The position numbers were made by a program, and so were the translations under genes. A model generated the notes under the pieces. That model was not told the DNA's origin, searched no databases, and worked only from the letters and a program-made list of their open reading frames with translations. From assembly GCA_947503555.1 (NCBI GenBank), contig CANNEE010000001.1:62001-126000 (forward strand): a stretch of 64,000 nt of DNA, in the 5' to 3' direction. Shown here piece by piece: positions 34,225-42,791 of this stretch; positions within the stretch are counted from its first letter, which is position 1; every line of letters begins with the position of its first letter. This stretch comes from an uncultured Shewanella sp. Lineage in GTDB: Bacteria; Pseudomonadota; Gammaproteobacteria; Enterobacterales; Shewanellaceae.

Positions 34225-35172
34225 TCAATCAATAGGATCTTGACAACCTAAACCTGCATTTAGCATTTCGATTAACGACTCCACGTTCAAAATGCCACAC
34301 ATCTGTTCTTTTACCACGCCAGCTAACCAAGGACGCTTCCCAGGCTTGCTGCGCCAATTAATTTGTGATTTATCTACTTTTACTGTATTTACCAAGGATT
34401 CGCAAGCGAGCCCCCAATTACTGTCTTCTAATACTACAAGATATTGATAGTCAACTGTTTCAGCAAGTGCCTCATCATACTTTTCCGGCATCACCCATGC
34501 GCAGGTATCGACAATATTTAACTGAGAGTCCCTATGGGTTTGCACCCCATAAAACCAGTTCGGACGCCCAAAAATTGAGTTAATTTTCTCAACTCTGACT
34601 ATGCCACCTAAATTAACTAAAGGGACCGCTAAAATTAACCCTGCAACTTTAAAAAATAATAGCTGAAACTCTTCTTCTAACTGTTGTTGCAAATCCTTAG
34701 TGATACTCGGTGGCGCACTTTGCTCCGTTTCAGGCGCAGTTTCAGCAACATCGACCGTTTCTGTTTTTATAACTTCTTCAGCCGCACTTGCCTTTACAAT
34801 CTCTTGCTCAACCTCTTTGCTTACTTTAACAGCAAGATCAGGAGTGCCAAGTTGCTCATCTTGTTGTTCAGTATTAACTTTAGCATCTATTTCAACTTGT
34901 ACATCAAGCTTGGGCTCAACAATTTCAGGACTAAATACTGGTGCCAGTAGCTCCTCTAGCGCCTGCTTATTAAGCTGAGGCTCTTCGACATACTCTTGTG
35001 GTAATACATCAACCTTTTTAGCTAATGGCGCTCGCTGAGGCTGTAAGCTAGGCTGAACTTCTCCATCTTGCTTTACTGGACTAACGTGTTCTTCTTGTTC
35101 GTGGCTATCAGTTTGCTCATTTAATAGCAAAGAGAAGTAATCTAGGACAGTTTGATCAACTGACTTTGACAT
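34225..35172 (-). CDS. parP: ParP-like CheW-domain protein with long acidic N-terminus
   Basis: 315 aa. The first 165 residues or so are acidic, Pro/Glu/Val-rich and probably disordered; the C-terminal part (about 170-300) is a CheW-like domain (FQLLFFKVAGLILAVPLVNLGGIVRVEKI, WGLACESLVNTVKVD). In Vibrio, ParP tethers chemotaxis arrays at the pole by binding both ParC and CheA; position directly after parC supports the call. The ATG at 35172 (MSKSVDQT) follows GGAGAG; it overlaps parC by 17 nt. Confidence 0.82.
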   Translation of the reverse strand: MSKSVDQTVLDYFSLLLNEQTDSHEQEEHVSPVKQDGEVQPSLQPQRAPLAKKVDVLPQEYVEEPQLNKQALEELLAPVFSPEIVEPKLDVQVEIDAKVNTEQQDEQLGTPDLAVKVSKEVEQEIVKASAAEEVIKTETVDVAETAPETEQSAPPSITKDLQQQLEEEFQLLFFKVAGLILAVPLVNLGGIVRVEKINSIFGRPNWFYGVQTHRDSQLNIVDTCAWVMPEKYDEALAETVDYQYLVVLEDSNWGLACESLVNTVKVDKSQINWRSKPGKRPWLAGVVKEQMCGILNVESLIEMLNAGLGCQDPID

Positions 35173-35947
35173 GACCAAACTCTCCTTCTAGTAAATATGC
35201 CAGCAATCTTTCGTAGGCCTTAACGCCGCGGCTACTTCCTGCATAATGAGATGCAGGTAAATGCGCTAAACTCGCATCTCTAAACTTAGTATCGATGGGA
35301 ATAACATCAGGCCACAGAGAATGACCATAATCTTGACTTAACTGCTGAAGTGCAGCGGGAGACGCCTTAGTGCGCCTATCGTACATAGTAGGAATAACTG
35401 TGTAACTGTATTGGGTCTTTTTAGCTCTCCCCATCAGCTCCATGGTCTTAATCATACGATCTAGACCTTTTATCGCTAGGAATTCAGTTTGCACAGGCAC
35501 AATAATATGCTCACTCGCAGCAAGCGCATTCACCATTAAGACACCCAAAACAGGCGGACAATCAATCAAAGCCACATCATAATCTTGCTCTACGAGGTTG
35601 AGTAAATTTCTCAATACCAACCCCATTCCATCTTGGTGGCCTAATGCTTTATCTAAGGTTGCCAAAGCCATAGTTGCAGGCAATAGATCTAACCCATCAA
35701 CTTGAGTCGGCACAATATGCTGACTCACTAAGTCTCTCGTTAAGGATTTGTGAGCAACAAACACGTCGTACAGAGAGCCTGGTACCTCTTCTGAATCAAC
35801 ACCAAGATAGTATCCCAAGGACGCATGGGGATCTGTGTCTATCATCAACACTCGCTTGCCTTGCTTAACAAGCGAACCGGCCAAACTGGCAACCGTAGTT
35901 GTTTTACCAACGCCACCTTTTTGGTTTGCTATGGTCCAAACTTTCAA
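35156..35947 (-). CDS. parC: ParC, ParA-type ATPase for polar placement of chemotaxis arrays
   Basis: 263 aa. MinD/ParA family with the deviant Walker A KGGVGKTTT (about 10-18), switch I DTDPHASLGYYLG and Walker B LIDCPPVLGVLMVNAL. There is no parB or parS nearby, and the gene sits inside the chemotaxis operon before parP. In Vibrio such ParC proteins recruit chemotaxis arrays to the cell pole. The start is a TTG at 35947 (MKVWTIANQKGG); the Walker motif lies at the usual distance from it. Confidence 0.88.
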   Translation of the reverse strand: MKVWTIANQKGGVGKTTTVASLAGSLVKQGKRVLMIDTDPHASLGYYLGVDSEEVPGSLYDVFVAHKSLTRDLVSQHIVPTQVDGLDLLPATMALATLDKALGHQDGMGLVLRNLLNLVEQDYDVALIDCPPVLGVLMVNALAASEHIIVPVQTEFLAIKGLDRMIKTMELMGRAKKTQYSYTVIPTMYDRRTKASPAALQQLSQDYGHSLWPDVIPIDTKFRDASLAHLPASHYAGSSRGVKAYERLLAYLLEGEFGHVKVS

Positions 35948-35975
35948 AACAGATCCTCAACGTATTTACTTTCGA

Positions 35976-36497
35976 TTATTTGTCTTCACGTGTAGTGACT
36001 CTTATTCCACCGTGAGGGAGCTTAATCACTTTAACACCGTCTTTACCTTCTGCCACTACTTTGGGCGCTAATTTAGGGGCAGTATCACGCTTTGTACTCT
36101 GAGAATCAGGGCTTAATTCTTCTTTTGTTCTAGCACCTTGAGCCTCTTCCTCCACATTTTGCAATAATGGCGGAACCTCATGTTGCTCTATACGAGTTTG
36201 CGAAGAAGTGTTAGCCCCCGGTCCCATAGGAATAGAAACCTGCTCGCCTAAATGGGCTTGTTCGAGTATCGACTGGGTTTGTTCTGGGTTTTGAGCAAGC
36301 CAAGTTGCAATCGCCTGAGCTTGCTCATCTGGAACCATTAACAATACTTGGCTTTGTTCTAGCTGCTCAACTCGCTCAAGCAGCAACTTATTTTTACTAA
36401 GCAGTTCAATATATAGCAAAGTGGCGACTAAGGCCGCCATAGCTAACAAAAAGAGAGCCAACTTGACCTTAATATTCACTTGGCTATTACTAGCCAC
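35976..36497 (-). CDS. Hypothetical membrane protein between cheB and parC
   Basis: 173 aa. I do not recognise a family. An N-terminal membrane helix (about 12-30, [21 protein letters not shown]) is followed by a short coiled coil ([14 protein letters not shown]), a Gln/Glu-rich region and a C-terminal patch [20 protein letters not shown] that looks conserved. The gene begins with GTG and overlaps the cheB stop by 8 nt, so it is made with the chemotaxis proteins. Plausibly a membrane factor for array placement or stability, but this is only context. Confidence 0.75.
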   Translation of the reverse strand: MASNSQVNIKVKLALFLLAMAALVATLLYIELLSKNKLLLERVEQLEQSQVLLMVPDEQAQAIATWLAQNPEQTQSILEQAHLGEQVSIPMGPGANTSSQTRIEQHEVPPLLQNVEEEAQGARTKEELSPDSQSTKRDTAPKLAPKVVAEGKDGVKVIKLPHGGIRVTTREDK

Positions 36498-37629
36498 GAG
36501 TGGACTCTCTCAATATCGCCTCAGCCATACTATCAAGACCAATAGATTGAGTTGATATGCCCGCTGCGGTTACGGCTTGTGGCATACCATAAACCACACT
36601 GCTTGCTTCATCCTGTGCCCATATTGTCGCGCCCACACCTTTTAACATGCGTGCACCTTCTCTACCGTCGGCTCCCATACCAGTAAGAATAACGGCTAGG
36701 CTATCGCCACTAAATACCTTAGAAGCTGACGCAAAGGTAATATCGACACTAGGCTTGTAATTCATATCAGCATTGCCAGCTAGAATTTTAATCCTGCCAC
36801 TCGCACCACTTTTTTCCACCATCATCTGCATGCCACCAGGAGCAAGATAGGCATGGCCTGGTCGCATCACCTCACCATTTTCAGCTTCTTTCACTCCTAT
36901 CTTACACAAACCATTTAAACGGCTCGCAAATGCAGGAGTAAAGGCTGCAGGCATATGCTGAATAAGCAAAATAGGATGAGGATAATTGGCGGGAAATTGC
37001 GTCAAAATACGTTGCAATGCAACGGGACCACCAGTGGAGGTTCCGATTAATAACGCCTTATATTGCTTACCACTGGCTCGACTTGGGCCACTGGCACGGC
37101 GTGCGGCAGCCGCAGGTGCTGTGTTAGCAGTAGAGGTAGCACCAATACTAGGCTTACTAATAGAAGGGGTTCGTGTTTGAGTTGGCGTGACTTTAGGTTG
37201 AATTGCAGGACGCGCCGCTGGACGGTACATACGACGACGCCCAAGAGCCTTAACTCTTTGCTGGAGTAGCTTAATGGCATCATCTTTGTTGGTTGCAATA
37301 TCTTCAAAGCGCTTAGGTAAAAAATCAAGGGCCCCTGCTTCTAACGCATCTAATGTCGCCTTAGCGCCATCATGGGTCAATGAAGAAAACATCAAAATGG
37401 GTGTAGGGCTGCTTTCCATGATTTTTTTTACCGCAGTAATACCATCCATCACAGGCATTTCGATATCCATAGTGATGACTTGAGGCTTTAATTGTGCAGC
37501 TAACTTTACCGCTTCCGCTCCATTGGTAGCGGTGCCAATGACTTCAAGCTCAGAATCTTGATTAACAATTTCACTCACTCTACGACGAAAAAAGCTTGAA
37601 TCATCAACAACTAAAACTTTAATACCCAT
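36490..37629 (-). CDS. cheB: CheB chemoreceptor methylesterase
   Basis: 379 aa. Receiver domain (1-120, phospho-acceptor D55 in [12 protein letters not shown]) joined by a basic, Ala/Thr/Pro-rich linker (about 130-185) to the methylesterase domain. The active-site serine is in [10 protein letters not shown], histidine in [17 protein letters not shown] and aspartate in MGADGREG. It removes methyl groups from chemoreceptors and deamidates glutamines for adaptation. No cheR is in this window. The linker is somewhat longer than in E. coli CheB (349 aa). Confidence 0.95.
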   Translation of the reverse strand: MGIKVLVVDDSSFFRRRVSEIVNQDSELEVIGTATNGAEAVKLAAQLKPQVITMDIEMPVMDGITAVKKIMESSPTPILMFSSLTHDGAKATLDALEAGALDFLPKRFEDIATNKDDAIKLLQQRVKALGRRRMYRPAARPAIQPKVTPTQTRTPSISKPSIGATSTANTAPAAAARRASGPSRASGKQYKALLIGTSTGGPVALQRILTQFPANYPHPILLIQHMPAAFTPAFASRLNGLCKIGVKEAENGEVMRPGHAYLAPGGMQMMVEKSGASGRIKILAGNADMNYKPSVDITFASASKVFSGDSLAVILTGMGADGREGARMLKGVGATIWAQDEASSVVYGMPQAVTAAGISTQSIGLDSMAEAILRESTRG

Positions 37630-37683
37630 TCAAATCCTTATTTGTACTTCTGTGCATAAATGCAGCTTTACTTTAGTAAAGAC

Positions 37684-37708
37684 TAAACCGAGTGATTAAA
37701 CTCGGTTT
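37684..37708 (-). terminator. Hairpin between cheA and cheB
   Basis: A 9-bp stem AAACCGAGT/ACTCGGTTT with a 6-nt loop lies 46 bp after the cheA stop on the minus strand. The trailing sequence (TAGTCTTTAC) is only moderately U-rich, so it may reduce read-through to cheB rather than stop it. Confidence 0.5.
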
Positions 37709-37753
37709 GATCTTAACTATCTTTTCGCTGCATTACTGAACACTGATACTTGG

Positions 37754-40000
37754 CTATCTACGCCCAGCGTTATGCTTCAATAAGCCTGGAACATCTAATA
37801 TCAAGGCGATACCACCATCAGAGGTAATTGTGGCCCCTGCCATACCTGGAGTGCCGTGCAACAAGGTTCCTAAAGGCTTAATAACCACCTCTTCTTGACC
37901 TATCAAGGCATCAACGACAAAGCCAACCTGTGTATTACCAAGTTGCACTATCACTACATGCCCATGCTGTTTATCACCATGTTTAAAGCCCGTACTTGTA
38001 CGGCTTAACCATTGCTCCAAATAGAATAGTGGGACAGCTTTTTCACGAACAATCACAGTAAGCTGACCGTCAACAATATTGGTCTTGGTCAAATCAAGAT
38101 GGAATATTTCATTCACAGCGGATAGAGGCAAAGCAAAAACTTGCTTAGTCACTTCGACCATCAAGGTCGGCATAATAGCCAAGGTCAATGGAACTTTAAT
38201 TTCGAGGCGAGTACCTTTACCTTTTTCTGAATCTATATGAACGGTACCGTTGAGCTGGGTAATGCGGGTTTTCACCACATCCATACCCACACCTCGACCA
38301 GATATATCTGATATTTCCACCTTGGTCGAAAAGCCAGGAGCAAAAATCAAATTATAAGCATCATTATCAGACATTCTAGCCGCAGCATCTTCATCTAACA
38401 CACCGCGACTGATAGCAATTTGCTTAAGCTTCTCAGCATCCATCCCAGCACCATCATCTTCAATTTTCAATAGGATGTGGTCACCTTCTTGGCTTGCTGA
38501 CAAGGTAATGGTACCTGTCTTATTCTTGCCATTAGCTATACGCTCATCAGGCATCTCGATACCATGATCAACAGAGTTACGAACCAAATGTACTAATGGA
38601 TCGGCTAAAGCTTCTACGAGGTTCTTATCTAGGTCGGTATCTTCACCTACCATAACAAGATCTATCTCTTTATTTAGCGAACGAGCTAGATCCCTAACCA
38701 CTCGAGGGAAGCGGCCAAATACCTTCTTAATTGGCTGCATGCGAGTCTTCATGACAGCCCCTTGAAGGTCGGCTGTCACTAAATCTAAATTCGCCAGGGC
38801 CTTAGACATATCCTCATCATCACGGGAAATACCTAAGCTAATTAATCGATTTCGAACAAGTACCAACTCGCCGACCATGTTCATAATTTGGTCTAGGCGC
38901 GCCGTATCAACACGGACAGTGGTTTCGCCTTGAGGGATATTGGCATTTTGGCCTTTAGCACCAGCCTTATCTTTAGCTACTGGTGCTTTAGGCTGCACGA
39001 CTGGAGCTTTAGCCTTAGGTGCAGAAGCCGGTTTAACTTCAACTGGCTTAGTCTCAGGCAGCTTGGTCTCGGCAGGTTTTTCTACAGCCTTTTGCACTTT
39101 TGCTGCTTTTACCTCCCCTTTCGGACCTTCTCCTTTACCATGAAGCTCATCGAGTAGTTTTTCGAATTCGTCGTCAGTAATCTCATCAGCATCAACAGCT
39201 TGAGATAAATCTGGCTCTTCCACTTTACTAGGCTTAGCCTCAGAAGGCGCTTTAGCAAAGCTACCTGCCCCATGAAGCTCATCTAACAAAGCCTCAAATT
39301 CATCATCTGTGATTTCATCGTCAGAAACAGTACTCGTTTCTGCAGGCGTAGATGTAGGAGCAGCAGGAGCTTGACTGCTCGCAGCAGGACCTTTACCCGT
39401 TCCATGGAGTGCATCTAACAGCGCTTCAAACTCTGCTTCATCAATTTCGTCAATATCACCACTGGCATCTTCCTGACTTGGCTGTTCAAACAGCTCAATT
39501 GAAGATTCAGGTGAACTCTCTACAGGCTCAGGGCTCGCTGACACAGGAGATTCGACAGGGCTTTCTACTGCAGGCTCAGGAGCTGACTCACCTTTTTCCG
39601 ATGGCAACAACTCACCGCTGCTTAGCAATTTTAGATCGTCAAGTAGCTTATCATCTGCAGGATCTTGTTCTTCCCCAGCTTGGGTTTGATTAAACATACT
39701 ATTGATGGCATCAACAGCCTGCAAAATCACATCCATCAGCTCTGCACTGACACTGCGCTTGCCCGTTCTTAACAGATCAAAGGTATTTTCTGCTTCATGA
39801 CACACATCCACCATGGGCGTGAGTCCCAAAAAGCCTGCGCCACCTTTAACTGTGTGGAATCCCCTAAATATTGCGTTTAATAAGTCTGTATCATCAGGGT
39901 TATTTTCAAGAGCAACCAACTGCTCTTGTAGAAGCTCTAAAATCTCTCCGGCTTCAATTAAAAAGTCCTGGAGAATTTCTTCATCTACATCAAAGGACAT
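37754..40000 (-). CDS. cheA: CheA chemotaxis histidine kinase with three CheY-docking-like repeats
   Basis: 748 aa. The order is HPt domain P1 (about 1-105, phospho-His49 in FRGFHTVKGG), a long linker (about 106-365), dimerisation P3 (QIMNMVGELVLVRNRLI), ATPase P4 (VRNSVDHGIE, DDGAGMD, GRGVGMDVV) and CheW-like P5. No recognisable P2 domain is present. Instead the linker holds three near-identical helices, residues 185-200, 229-244 and 273-288, of the type EITDDEFEALLDELHG, exactly 44 residues apart, each followed by Gly-rich then Pro/Ala-rich sequence. They resemble the N-terminus of FliM and the C-terminus of CheZ, both known CheY-binding helices. CheA phosphorylates CheY and CheB. Confidence 0.95.
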   Translation of the reverse strand: MSFDVDEEILQDFLIEAGEILELLQEQLVALENNPDDTDLLNAIFRGFHTVKGGAGFLGLTPMVDVCHEAENTFDLLRTGKRSVSAELMDVILQAVDAINSMFNQTQAGEEQDPADDKLLDDLKLLSSGELLPSEKGESAPEPAVESPVESPVSASPEPVESSPESSIELFEQPSQEDASGDIDEIDEAEFEALLDALHGTGKGPAASSQAPAAPTSTPAETSTVSDDEITDDEFEALLDELHGAGSFAKAPSEAKPSKVEEPDLSQAVDADEITDDEFEKLLDELHGKGEGPKGEVKAAKVQKAVEKPAETKLPETKPVEVKPASAPKAKAPVVQPKAPVAKDKAGAKGQNANIPQGETTVRVDTARLDQIMNMVGELVLVRNRLISLGISRDDEDMSKALANLDLVTADLQGAVMKTRMQPIKKVFGRFPRVVRDLARSLNKEIDLVMVGEDTDLDKNLVEALADPLVHLVRNSVDHGIEMPDERIANGKNKTGTITLSASQEGDHILLKIEDDGAGMDAEKLKQIAISRGVLDEDAAARMSDNDAYNLIFAPGFSTKVEISDISGRGVGMDVVKTRITQLNGTVHIDSEKGKGTRLEIKVPLTLAIMPTLMVEVTKQVFALPLSAVNEIFHLDLTKTNIVDGQLTVIVREKAVPLFYLEQWLSRTSTGFKHGDKQHGHVVIVQLGNTQVGFVVDALIGQEEVVIKPLGTLLHGTPGMAGATITSDGGIALILDVPGLLKHNAGRR

Positions 40001-40015
40001 TAATTTGACTCCTTT

Positions 40016-40753
40016 TTAGAAACCCAGACTCGAAAGTAAATCATCTACTTCATCTTGATCCGTTACTACATCTTCCCGCTGCTCCGCATTCATTATCGGA
40101 CCTTCGGCATCGATACTAGTATCTATATCTTTCTGATTCTGACTGACAGCTTCATCGCCAAAAACAGTTAACAACGAGACCAAGCTACTTTCGACTTCTC
40201 TAACTAACTCAATGACTCTACGTATCATTTGACCGGTTAGGTCTTGGAAATCTTGAGCCATTAATATTTGATTGAGTAACTCTCTTAAACGTTCAGAATC
40301 CTGTTCGCTACGAACCATGAAATCCTGTACATCATGACAAAGCTTCTTGAACTCATTAAGCTCTATATCACGACGCATTAAACGGTCCCAAACAGGTTTG
40401 ACGGCTTGAATATTGGCACTTAGCGCATTGGCGAGCGGCAGAGACTCCTCTACAGCATCCATAGTCTTGTTAGCAGCCTGTTCTGTCATATCAATGACAT
40501 AATTAAGCCGCTCTTTAGCATCAGGAATATCCGTATTAGCTAACTCAATAAGACGGCTATCGAGTTGGAAATCGACTAACGCACTGTGTAGCTGTCGGGT
40601 TAATTTTCCAACCTCTTCAAACAGATCAGTTTGAAGTGGTGCTGCAATCTCTTTAACTAACTCATCGGCTTGCTCTTGCTGATTCTGAGACAAGAGATCT
40701 ACCAACTGTTGAGCTTGTTCCAGAGTAATAAGCCCTGTTGTTTTAGCCTGCAT
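40016..40753 (-). CDS. cheZ: CheZ phosphatase of CheY
   Basis: 245 aa, a long four-helix bundle. The catalytic D-x3-Q pair is in MAQDFQDLTGQMIRRV (about residues 165-180). The C-terminus QDEVDDLLSSLGF is the CheY-binding tail, matching E. coli CheZ. It dephosphorylates CheY-P to reset motor switching. It lies between cheY and cheA with gaps under 16 nt. Confidence 0.95.
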   Translation of the reverse strand: MQAKTTGLITLEQAQQLVDLLSQNQQEQADELVKEIAAPLQTDLFEEVGKLTRQLHSALVDFQLDSRLIELANTDIPDAKERLNYVIDMTEQAANKTMDAVEESLPLANALSANIQAVKPVWDRLMRRDIELNEFKKLCHDVQDFMVRSEQDSERLRELLNQILMAQDFQDLTGQMIRRVIELVREVESSLVSLLTVFGDEAVSQNQKDIDTSIDAEGPIMNAEQREDVVTDQDEVDDLLSSLGF

Positions 40754-40766
40754 AGCTCACCCTTGC

Positions 40767-41150
40767 TTAACCAAGACGCTCAAAAATCTTATCTAATTTT
40801 TCTTTCAGCGTGGCAGCAGTAAAAGGTTTTACAACATATCCATTCACCCCAGCCTGAGCCGCAGCAATGATCTGCTCACGCTTAGCCTCAGCTGTTACCA
40901 TAAGAACAGGTATATGCTTTAACTCATCATCTGCACGTATGGCTTTTAATAGGTCAATACCTTGCATTCCAGGCATGTTCCAATCAGTTACGACGAAATC
41001 AAACTCACCCTTTTGTAACATAGGTAAAGCCGTGTTTCCGTCATCTGCTTCCTGGGTATTGTTAAACCCCAAGTCTCGCAACAAGTTCTTGATGATACGT
41101 CTCATTGTTGAAAAGTCATCAACAATAAGAATCTTCATATTCTTGTCCAA
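40767..41150 (-). CDS. cheY: CheY response regulator
   Basis: 127 aa single receiver domain, with acidic pair DD (11-12), phospho-acceptor D56 (VVTDWNMPG), T86-type TAEAKREQ and switch lysine in [11 protein letters not shown]. It closely resembles Vibrio polar-flagellum CheY. The start is a TTG at 41150, five nt after an ideal GGAGG; the first ATG, four codons on, would be 17 nt from that site, so the TTG is better supported. Phosphorylated CheY binds FliM to change motor direction. Confidence 0.94.
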   Translation of the reverse strand: MDKNMKILIVDDFSTMRRIIKNLLRDLGFNNTQEADDGNTALPMLQKGEFDFVVTDWNMPGMQGIDLLKAIRADDELKHIPVLMVTAEAKREQIIAAAQAGVNGYVVKPFTAATLKEKLDKIFERLG

Positions 41151-41193
41151 GGTTTCCTCCGGTGAGCTAATAATTACATTGCTCGATTATTAA

Positions 41194-41913
41194 TTATACT
41201 TGTGTCCAGTGCTTGAGTTTTGCCTTCAGTCTCAACATAGCCTGACTATGTATTTGACTAACACGGGATTCACTCACTTCTAAAATGGCACCAATTTCTT
41301 TTAAATTCAAAGCTTCATCATAATACAGAGAAAGCACTAATGCGTCTCTTTCTGGCAATTGTTTGATCGCCGCCACCATAGCCGATTGAAATTGACTCTC
41401 TAGTAGCTGCTCAAAATTACCATCACTCGCTGATGCTTCTTCTGACAACACATCCTGTGTGACCCCTAAATCTTCGATTCCTATAATTTTTCCTACAGAA
41501 ACATCATTAAGAATATGATGGTACTCATCAAGAGTCATATCAAGTCTTTCTGCTATTTCTGTGTCCCTTGCATCACGTCCAAGCTCTTGTTCTAGCTCGT
41601 CAATGACTTGGGCAACACGTCGATTGTTGCGATGGACACTTCTTGGCACCCAATCGCCCCGCCTGATCTCATCAAGCATGGCGCCTCGAATTCTTATCCC
41701 AGCAAAGGTTTCAAATTTGGCTCCCTTGCTGCCATCAAACTTAGATGCGGCCTCTAACAGTCCCATCATTCCGGATTGGATCAGATCATCAAGTTGCACC
41801 GAGGCGGGTAATCTCGCCAATAAGTGATGAGCGATTTTTTTTACCAGCGGTGCATACTGTTCAACGATATTGGCTTTATTGTCAAAACTAGTATACGCTG
41901 CGGCTTTATTCAC
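41194..41913 (-). CDS. fliA: Flagellar sigma factor FliA (sigma-28)
   Basis: 239 aa. Sigma region 2 (YAPLVKKIAHHLLARLPASVQLDDLIQSGMMGLLEA) and region 4 helix-turn-helix (LNLKEIGAILEVSESRVSQIHSQAMLRL) are intact. It drives late (class IV) flagellin, motor and receptor genes. The start is GTG at 41913, as in E. coli fliA. It overlaps flhG by 8 nt, and cheY follows 43 nt further on. No flgM is in this window. Confidence 0.96.
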   Translation of the reverse strand: MNKAAAYTSFDNKANIVEQYAPLVKKIAHHLLARLPASVQLDDLIQSGMMGLLEAASKFDGSKGAKFETFAGIRIRGAMLDEIRRGDWVPRSVHRNNRRVAQVIDELEQELGRDARDTEIAERLDMTLDEYHHILNDVSVGKIIGIEDLGVTQDVLSEEASASDGNFEQLLESQFQSAMVAAIKQLPERDALVLSLYYDEALNLKEIGAILEVSESRVSQIHSQAMLRLKAKLKHWTQV

Positions 41914-42787
41914 TCGCTCTATCCTCTTGATACTCAGGACGTTGCACTAAACGCTCAACGAAGAACTCTAAATGTCCTCCAGGTTGCTGAGGAATCGGCC
42001 AGCTCATCACCTTGTTTGCTAGACCATGGTATGCAATAGACGCAGGAGACTTAGGGTAAGCTTCGACAATTAACTTTTGCTTGCGAACTGACTTTCTTAG
42101 ATTTTCATCATAAGGAATAGTTGCGACTAACTCTAAAGCGACATCTAAAAAGCGATCTGTAACTTTACTGAGCTTTGCGAACAGTTCCATTCCTTCTCTG
42201 AGGCTTCTAACCATGTTGGCAACAATCTTAAAGCGGAACACACCGTGCTCTCGGCTTAAAATTTTAATCAAGGCATAAGCATCGGTAATCGACGTTGGCT
42301 CATCACATACAACAACAAGCACATCTTGAGACGCTCGAGAAAAGCTCAATACCATATCAGAGATACCAGCAGCGGTATCAACAATGAGCACATCGAACTG
42401 AGTACGCATCTCACTGAAGGCACGAATCAAGCCAGCATGTTGTGCCTGATTAAGCTCAACCATAGCCTGAGTACCTGAGGTGGCAGGTACAATACCTATC
42501 CCCTTAGGGCCGCGCACAATAATGTCATCTAACTCAGCATCTCCAGAGAGCACATGAGATAAATTCTTTTCTGCGCGAATGCCTAGCATCACATCAACAT
42601 TGGCTAGACCTAAGTCAGCATCTAATACCAATACCCGTTTACCCTTTTCAGCTAAAGATACTGCCGTATTGATAGAGACATTGGTTTTACCCACCCCGCC
42701 TTTACCGCCGGTAACGGCTATCACTTTCACTTTTTCATTATATGGTTGATTCATCATACGTAAACCGCTTGCTTGATCCCGGGTCAT
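41906..42787 (-). CDS. flhG: FlhG (FleN), MinD-like regulator of flagellar number
   Basis: About 293 aa from the ATG at 42787; a TTG at 42799 is a possible alternative that would overlap flhF by 8 nt. MinD/ParA ATPase with deviant Walker A TGGKGGVGKTN (about 26-36), DADLGLANVD and IVDTAAGI. The C-terminus HLEFFVERLV is shared with Pseudomonas FleN. With FlhF it limits polar flagella to one, in part by inhibiting FlrA/FleQ. Confidence 0.94.
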   Translation of the reverse strand: MTRDQASGLRMMNQPYNEKVKVIAVTGGKGGVGKTNVSINTAVSLAEKGKRVLVLDADLGLANVDVMLGIRAEKNLSHVLSGDAELDDIIVRGPKGIGIVPATSGTQAMVELNQAQHAGLIRAFSEMRTQFDVLIVDTAAGISDMVLSFSRASQDVLVVVCDEPTSITDAYALIKILSREHGVFRFKIVANMVRSLREGMELFAKLSKVTDRFLDVALELVATIPYDENLRKSVRKQKLIVEAYPKSPASIAYHGLANKVMSWPIPQQPGGHLEFFVERLVQRPEYQEDRASE

Positions 42788-42791
42788 TTCT

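Noticed and set aside
35156-35947. Plasmid or chromosome partition ParA
   Set aside because: No parB or parS nearby; location inside the che operon and adjacency to parP indicate the chemotaxis-array ParC instead.
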